Assembly (NCBI GenBank): GCA_028290805.1
Contig: JAQGJA010000141.1
Coordinates: forward strand, 1 to 8,314
Direction of reading: 5' to 3'
From: Alphaproteobacteria bacterium
Lineage (GTDB): Bacteria; Pseudomonadota; Alphaproteobacteria; Micavibrionales; SZUA-601
DNA length: 8,314 nucleotides
Both the position numbers and the translations under genes were made by a program. Shown here piece after piece: positions 5,310 to 8,314 of the stretch. Position 1 is the first letter of the stretch. Each line of letters opens with the position of its first letter. The notes beneath the pieces were generated by a model, which was not told where the DNA came from, made no database searches, and worked only from the letters and a program-made list of their open reading frames with translations.

Positions 5310-5966
5310 ATGCAGACGACATTCGACATGATTACCTGGGCGCCCGAACATTACCGGGCCCAAGCCTATGAAATCAACAATACCTATTTCACCGTCGATA
5401 CCGCAGAACCGGACGAGGTCTATGACTGGGTCAATCATAACCGGCTGATGGTCACCTATGCGCTGCATAAGGACCGGGTGCAGGGATTTTTCAACGTCAT
5501 GCCCCTTACCCATGAAGCCGGACAGCTTTTTTCCTGTAACGAAATAAAAGAAGAGGAAATTACCACGGGGCATATATTGGCACCTCATGTCATGCGTTTT
5601 GCCGAATATCTGTATTTCCCGGCCATTGCATCAAAAGAATATCCGTCCTATCTGGCGCGCCAATGCACCGCCGCGATGGTCAGCGCCCTGGCCACCCATA
5701 TTCTGACGATGTATGATGAGAAACGCCTGAAGAAAATCTTTGCCAACCCCACAACGTTTCAAGGCAACCGCATGGTCCAGAAACTGGGCCTGCGTCCCTT
5801 GGCGGGGTTTAAAAAGCCGCTGACGGGCAATGACCTGTATTACGCCGATTTTGACGAAGCCATGTTCGCCAATCTGCGCTGGTTGCAGGACCGTTATGCC
5901 CGTTTCGTCGGACGCAATACATGGGTCAGCGGCGAATGGAAAAAGAACTTGCCGCCTACTGAATAA
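5310..5966 (+). CDS. GNAT-like protein, divergent paralogue 4 of 4
   Basis: This 218-aa product is the most divergent copy: by hand about 94 of 200 positions match paralogue 3, its closest relative here (shared MIT-x-AP, INN-x-YFT and HILAP-x-VM). It still aligns without gaps and keeps YFTVDTA (26-32), IKEE (79-82), RQC (117-119, with T-A-A instead of A-A-A), ANPTTFQGNRMVQKLGLRP and KKPLTGND. It has lost the FDQQ motif (FSCN instead) and the ET-L-A-x-F helix start near 184-189, and has an 18-residue tail rich in Trp/Lys/Pro. This suggests a different acceptor or partner while the core fold is preserved. It starts 11 nt after paralogue 3 with a weak ribosome-binding site, and its end overlaps the convergent OmpA-like gene by 11 nt. 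No terminator is visible at that junction. Confidence 0.85.
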   Translation: MQTTFDMITWAPEHYRAQAYEINNTYFTVDTAEPDEVYDWVNHNRLMVTYALHKDRVQGFFNVMPLTHEAGQLFSCNEIKEEEITTGHILAPHVMRFAEYLYFPAIASKEYPSYLARQCTAAMVSALATHILTMYDEKRLKKIFANPTTFQGNRMVQKLGLRPLAGFKKPLTGNDLYYADFDEAMFANLRWLQDRYARFVGRNTWVSGEWKKNLPPTE

Positions 5967-6942
5967 ACGTAATTTCGATCCGGTCGGGCGGCGCCTTGCT
6001 TTGGCCCACCGCATCGCCCATCGCACTGTTTCCGCGGCCCAGGGCGCGGACCTCCATACGGGTAGCCGCAATGTTTTTGCCCAGCAGATATTGGCGGATC
6101 TTCATCGCCCGGGCCAGCGAAAGACGGCGCGCTTTTGCTTCTTCTTCCGGTGTGCCGCCGGCATAGGAATGCATCTGCAGGCGCAGATCTTTTTCCGCCT
6201 GCATGCGCGTTACCGCATCGTCCAGCAAAGCCTGTTCCGACGGGGCAAGCGTGATTGAAGCGCCGTCAAAGACCAGGCGATACGCATCGAATTTAAAGGT
6301 ATTATTATGCAGTTCGCCCTGGGAAACCTGTTTAGGGATCACCCGGGCTGGATTTTGTGCGGGCGCATCCGGGTCAAGCGGGGTGGGGGGTGCAGCCGGT
6401 TTGGCCTTTGGCGCGGTGACGGCGGGATCGCTCTCGATGATCTTTACCCCGCTTAGATCGCCCGCGGGTGGTAATGCAGGCTTCGTTTTATGGGCAGCGG
6501 GTTTTTTATCCGGCGCTTTTTCAATCGGCTGGAAAAGCATGCCATTCAGTTCGGCGGGAATCGTTTCCTCAAGATCGGGCTGGCTGCGCTGGTCTTGCGG
6601 CGGTACAGGCGCGGATTCCGCCCCGCTTGACGACGGGGCCAGATATTCACGCGGCAAGGTCACGGTCGATCCCACCGGGACAGCGACGGGTTCAGGCATG
6701 GAGGTTGGCTGGGGGACCACTTGGAAAACAGGTTCCGCCACAACAGGCGCAATCGGCGCTTCAACGGGCGGCGCTTCAACCTTTGGTGCTTCCGGCGGTT
6801 TCGTTTCGGGTGCAGGAATGCCCAGCACGTCGAAATTCACGATAATGGCCGGGTCGGCCTTATCGGCGGAACTCTGAGCCTGCACCGGCGCGGTGACGGC
6901 CAGCAGGGTAACGCAGAAACAAAAAGAAATAAAAAGACGCAT
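5956..6942 (-). CDS. Periplasmic/outer-membrane-associated OmpA-C-like protein with a Pro-rich linker
   Basis: This 328-aa protein has a clear signal peptide (residues 1-22, MRLFISFCFCVTLLAV then APVQA before QSS). No lipobox follows, so it is probably a soluble periplasmic or outer-membrane-associated protein. Residues 40-205 are rich in Pro, Ala, Glu and Lys, a linker able to span the periplasm. The C-terminal domain (about 213-328) is OmpA-like, with FKFDAYRLVFDGASITLAPS as entry, ARRLSLARAMKIRQYL matching the usual LSxxRAxxVxxYL helix, and ATRMEVRALGRGN as the next strand. The peptidoglycan-binding Asp of the usual GHTD motif appears replaced: the position reads MHSYAGG. Binding to diaminopimelate may be weakened or altered, though the helix Arg is present. 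I start at the ATG at 6942 (CAGG 7 nt upstream) rather than the TTG two codons earlier. It converges on paralogue 4 with an 11-nt overlap. Confidence 0.85.
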   Translation of the reverse strand: MRLFISFCFCVTLLAVTAPVQAQSSADKADPAIIVNFDVLGIPAPETKPPEAPKVEAPPVEAPIAPVVAEPVFQVVPQPTSMPEPVAVPVGSTVTLPREYLAPSSSGAESAPVPPQDQRSQPDLEETIPAELNGMLFQPIEKAPDKKPAAHKTKPALPPAGDLSGVKIIESDPAVTAPKAKPAAPPTPLDPDAPAQNPARVIPKQVSQGELHNNTFKFDAYRLVFDGASITLAPSEQALLDDAVTRMQAEKDLRLQMHSYAGGTPEEEAKARRLSLARAMKIRQYLLGKNIAATRMEVRALGRGNSAMGDAVGQSKAPPDRIEITFIQ

Positions 6943-6993
6943 GACCAAACCTGAAATGGAGCCCCGGAATTCTCAAGGCAAAGAATCCGCCAA

Positions 6994-7019
6994 GGCAAAG
7001 TTTAAGGGCAAAGTTTAAG
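6994..7019. repeat. 13-bp perfect tandem repeat in the ompA-like upstream region
   Basis: GGCAAAGTTTAAG occurs twice in a row (6994-7006 and 7007-7019), and a partial third copy (CAAGGCAAAG, then diverging) begins at 6974. The repeats lie between the phosphatase stop codon (7027) and the OmpA-like start (6942), the only 84-bp gap on this strand. They could be regulatory-protein sites or simple slippage; the sequence does not decide. Confidence 0.7.
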
Positions 7020-7026
7020 CCGCAGA

Positions 7027-7830
7027 CTACCTTCCCAGGCCCAGTTTTTCCAATAATTTCTTCTGCAGCCCGACCGTCGTGGCCAGCATCGCCCCGGCTT
7101 CGGTATGATGGGTCGGCTTGAGCGACAGATCGGTAACGATCCCGCCCGCTTCGCGGACCAGCAAAAGCCCCGTGGCAACATCCCAGGGCTTGGCCCCGCC
7201 CAGGAGGTAATAGGCGTCATAGCGCCCCGCCGCCACATAGGCCAGGTCCAGCGCTGCCCCGGCCGTAAGCCGCGTGGTGGCCCCGTTGAGATAGGCTTTT
7301 TGCAGGATATCGGTAAAAACGGTCACGCGTTCCGGCTCGTTAACCGGACGTCCGATATCCAATGCGACAACGGTATTGAGCACTTCCTTGCGTCCGGATA
7401 CACGCAGGCGGGTATGGTTCATGAAGGCCCCCGTGCCTTTTTCAACGCGGAACATTTCCTGGCGCACGGGGTCGAATGTCATCCCGGCAACGATCTCGCC
7501 TTCTTTTTCCAGGGCGACGGTGACGCTCCATTGCGGGATCCCGTGCAGGAAGTTTTCCGTGCCGTCCAAAGGATCGATGATAAAGCGGTAACGCTCGTCC
7601 TTGCCCTTTTCGCTGGTGCCTTCTTCGCCCATAAAGCCCCAGTCGGGACGGTCGCGGCGCAAAGATTCCACCAGCAATTCTTCGGCGCGGCGATCGGCCT
7701 TGCTGACGAAATCGCCCGGTCCTTTGACCGAGATCTGCAGCTTTTCAACTTCGTTGAAATCCCGCACCAGGCTGCGCGAGGCTTTTTCGATGGCGCGCTC
7801 GATAACGGAAAGATTGGGGGAAAGGGCCAT
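7027..7830 (-). CDS. Inositol monophosphatase family phosphatase (SuhB-like), complete
   Basis: This 267-aa cytoplasmic Mg2+-dependent sugar/inositol phosphate phosphatase has the family's usual length. Visible metal-site motifs are VKGPGDFVSKAD (36-46 region), GEE (68-70), DPLDGTENF (86-94, D86 and D89 as ligands) and KPWD with D217. GAALDLAYVAAGRYDAYY precedes the WD motif as in SuhB, so the enzyme should be active. Members act on inositol-1-phosphate, histidinol phosphate, PAP or fructose bisphosphate, and SuhB also binds the transcription machinery. The sequence does not show which applies here, so I give no symbol. The ATG shares its A with the upstream gene's stop (TAATG), and AGGA lies 8 nt before it, so the two phosphatases are translationally coupled. 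The product ends KKLLEKLGLGR. It is about as G+C-rich as the genes to its left, unlike its upstream paralogue. Confidence 0.93.
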   Translation of the reverse strand: MALSPNLSVIERAIEKASRSLVRDFNEVEKLQISVKGPGDFVSKADRRAEELLVESLRRDRPDWGFMGEEGTSEKGKDERYRFIIDPLDGTENFLHGIPQWSVTVALEKEGEIVAGMTFDPVRQEMFRVEKGTGAFMNHTRLRVSGRKEVLNTVVALDIGRPVNEPERVTVFTDILQKAYLNGATTRLTAGAALDLAYVAAGRYDAYYLLGGAKPWDVATGLLLVREAGGIVTDLSLKPTHHTEAGAMLATTVGLQKKLLEKLGLGR

Positions 7831-8314
7831 TAGTGTAATCCTGTCAATTCGGTGAAAGCGTCAAATAAAATCGGGTTGCCTGCGACGATTTCATTCTTGT
7901 AAATCGATGCGGGCTGCAAATCGTGATTGGTGATAATACCGCCGGCTTCGGTGATCAACAATGAACCTGCCGCCACATCCCAAGGATGCGCTCCGCCTTT
8001 GGAATAACAGGCGTCGAGCCTGCCTGCTGCTACATACGCTAAATCCAGTGCTGTCGATGCCGTTGTCAGGACATTGGGGCAGATAATATAGGCTTTGGTA
8101 AAAAACTCGCCGAATTTTTTAAGATCTTCCAAGGTGCCGAAAGAAGCCATTCCCAAAACAGCCATATCCAACGTCGCACATTCAGATACCTGGATTTTCT
8201 TGCCGTTTAAGAACGATCCTTTATTTTTTTCCGCCAGAAATAATTCATTTCTTATCGGATCGAATGTTACCCCTGCAACGATTTCTTTATTTTTTTCTAA
8301 GCCAATGGGAATAC
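7830..8314 (-). CDS. Second inositol monophosphatase family protein, C-terminal 160 residues (N-terminus outside window)
   Basis: The minus-strand frame is open from the right edge (first full codon at 8312) to TAA at 7830-7832. It begins IPIGLEKNKEIVAGVTFDPI, matching VTVALEKEGEIVAGMTFDP of the neighbouring phosphatase, and continues through ELFLAEKNKGSFLNGKKIQV. STALDLAYVAAGRLDACY and AHPWDVAAG supply the last metal-ligand Asp. The GEE and DPLDGT motifs would lie beyond the edge, so activity cannot be judged. An internal TTG or ATG near 8165-8171 is not the start, because the homology extends upstream without a break. The DNA is richer in A and T runs (for example Phe/Lys/Asn codons as TTT, AAA, AAT) than the adjacent phosphatase gene, hinting at a different origin. 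It precedes and overlaps the other phosphatase by one base (TAATG), forming a tandem pair. Confidence 0.9.
   Translation of the reverse strand, partial: IPIGLEKNKEIVAGVTFDPIRNELFLAEKNKGSFLNGKKIQVSECATLDMAVLGMASFGTLEDLKKFGEFFTKAYIICPNVLTTASTALDLAYVAAGRLDACYSKGGAHPWDVAAGSLLITEAGGIITNHDLQPASIYKNEIVAGNPILFDAFTELTGLH

Larger units (their letters stand above)
3411..5966 (+). repeat. Tandem gene array: four copies of one about 620-bp coding unit
   Basis: The four coding regions have a period of about 624-643 bp and are co-oriented and nearly contiguous. They encode proteins alignable without insertion or deletion over residues 1-200. The unit is therefore a complete gene duplicated three times, not an internal domain repeat. 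The DNA has diverged enough that only short identical blocks remain, the longest I saw being 37 nt shared by copies 2 (4531-4567) and 3 (5174-5210). Confidence 0.9.

Noticed and set aside
3411..5966. The four paralogues as acyl-homoserine-lactone synthases (also GNAT-fold)
   Set aside because: They lack the N-terminal R...F..W...D..D..D arrangement typical of LuxI enzymes, and no LuxR-type regulator is adjacent.
3411..5966. The repeated genes as a mobile element or CRISPR-like array
   Set aside because: No terminal inverted repeats, target duplications, transposase or short regular repeats are visible; the repetition is of whole diverged coding genes.
6203..6877. A 224-codon plus-strand frame opposite the OmpA-like gene
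   Set aside because: Gly/Ser/Ala-rich low-complexity translation is the expected shadow of a Pro/Ala-rich coding strand; the minus strand has a signal peptide and a domain.
7830..8171. A complete 113-aa gene starting near 8171
   Set aside because: The frame and the family homology continue unbroken upstream to the window edge, so this is the C-terminal part of a longer phosphatase.

Overview
The window looks like part of a chromosome from an alphaproteobacterium of moderate GC. The evidence is a zinc-free bL31 beginning MKDGIHPEY, an IbpA-type small heat-shock gene behind a ROSE-like RNA thermometer (an element described mainly in rhizobia and relatives), and rpmE lying next to an MsbA-type ABC exporter. 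I cannot name a genus. No tRNA, rRNA, insertion sequence, CRISPR array or phage gene was seen.

Left part, minus strand (1-1491): the genes read leftward. rpmE (ribosomal protein bL31) comes first, followed 2 nt later by a small membrane-anchored or secreted protein of unknown function. Next are the promoter, a structured 5' leader of about 120 nt and the coding region of an Hsp20 chaperone. A hairpin terminator follows, then the first 69 codons of an unrecognised gene that leaves the window. The hsp20 leader folds so that both its Shine-Dalgarno and its AUG are paired, with the bulged-G UYGCU/AGGA signature of ROSE thermometers.

Centre, plus strand (1601-5966): a 602-aa ABC exporter half-transporter is followed, with gaps of 1, 3, -8 and 11 nt, by four tandem paralogues of 206-218 aa. 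They align without a gap over about 200 residues. I read them as a divergent GNAT (N-acyltransferase-like) family, with an R-Q-C-[AT]-A-A version of the CoA-binding loop and a nearly invariant ANPTTF-x-GN-x-MV-x-KLGL block. This exporter plus four-paralogue unit is the most unusual thing in the window. A plausible but unproven reading is that the paralogues are acyltransferases with different acceptors, one of whose products may be exported.

Right part, minus strand (5956-8314): an OmpA-C-like protein with a signal peptide and a long Pro/Ala-rich linker converges on the paralogue array with an 11-nt overlap. Upstream of it lie a 13-bp tandem repeat and two tandem inositol-monophosphatase-family genes joined by a TAATG overlap. 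The second of these runs off the window edge and is visibly richer in A+T than its neighbour.
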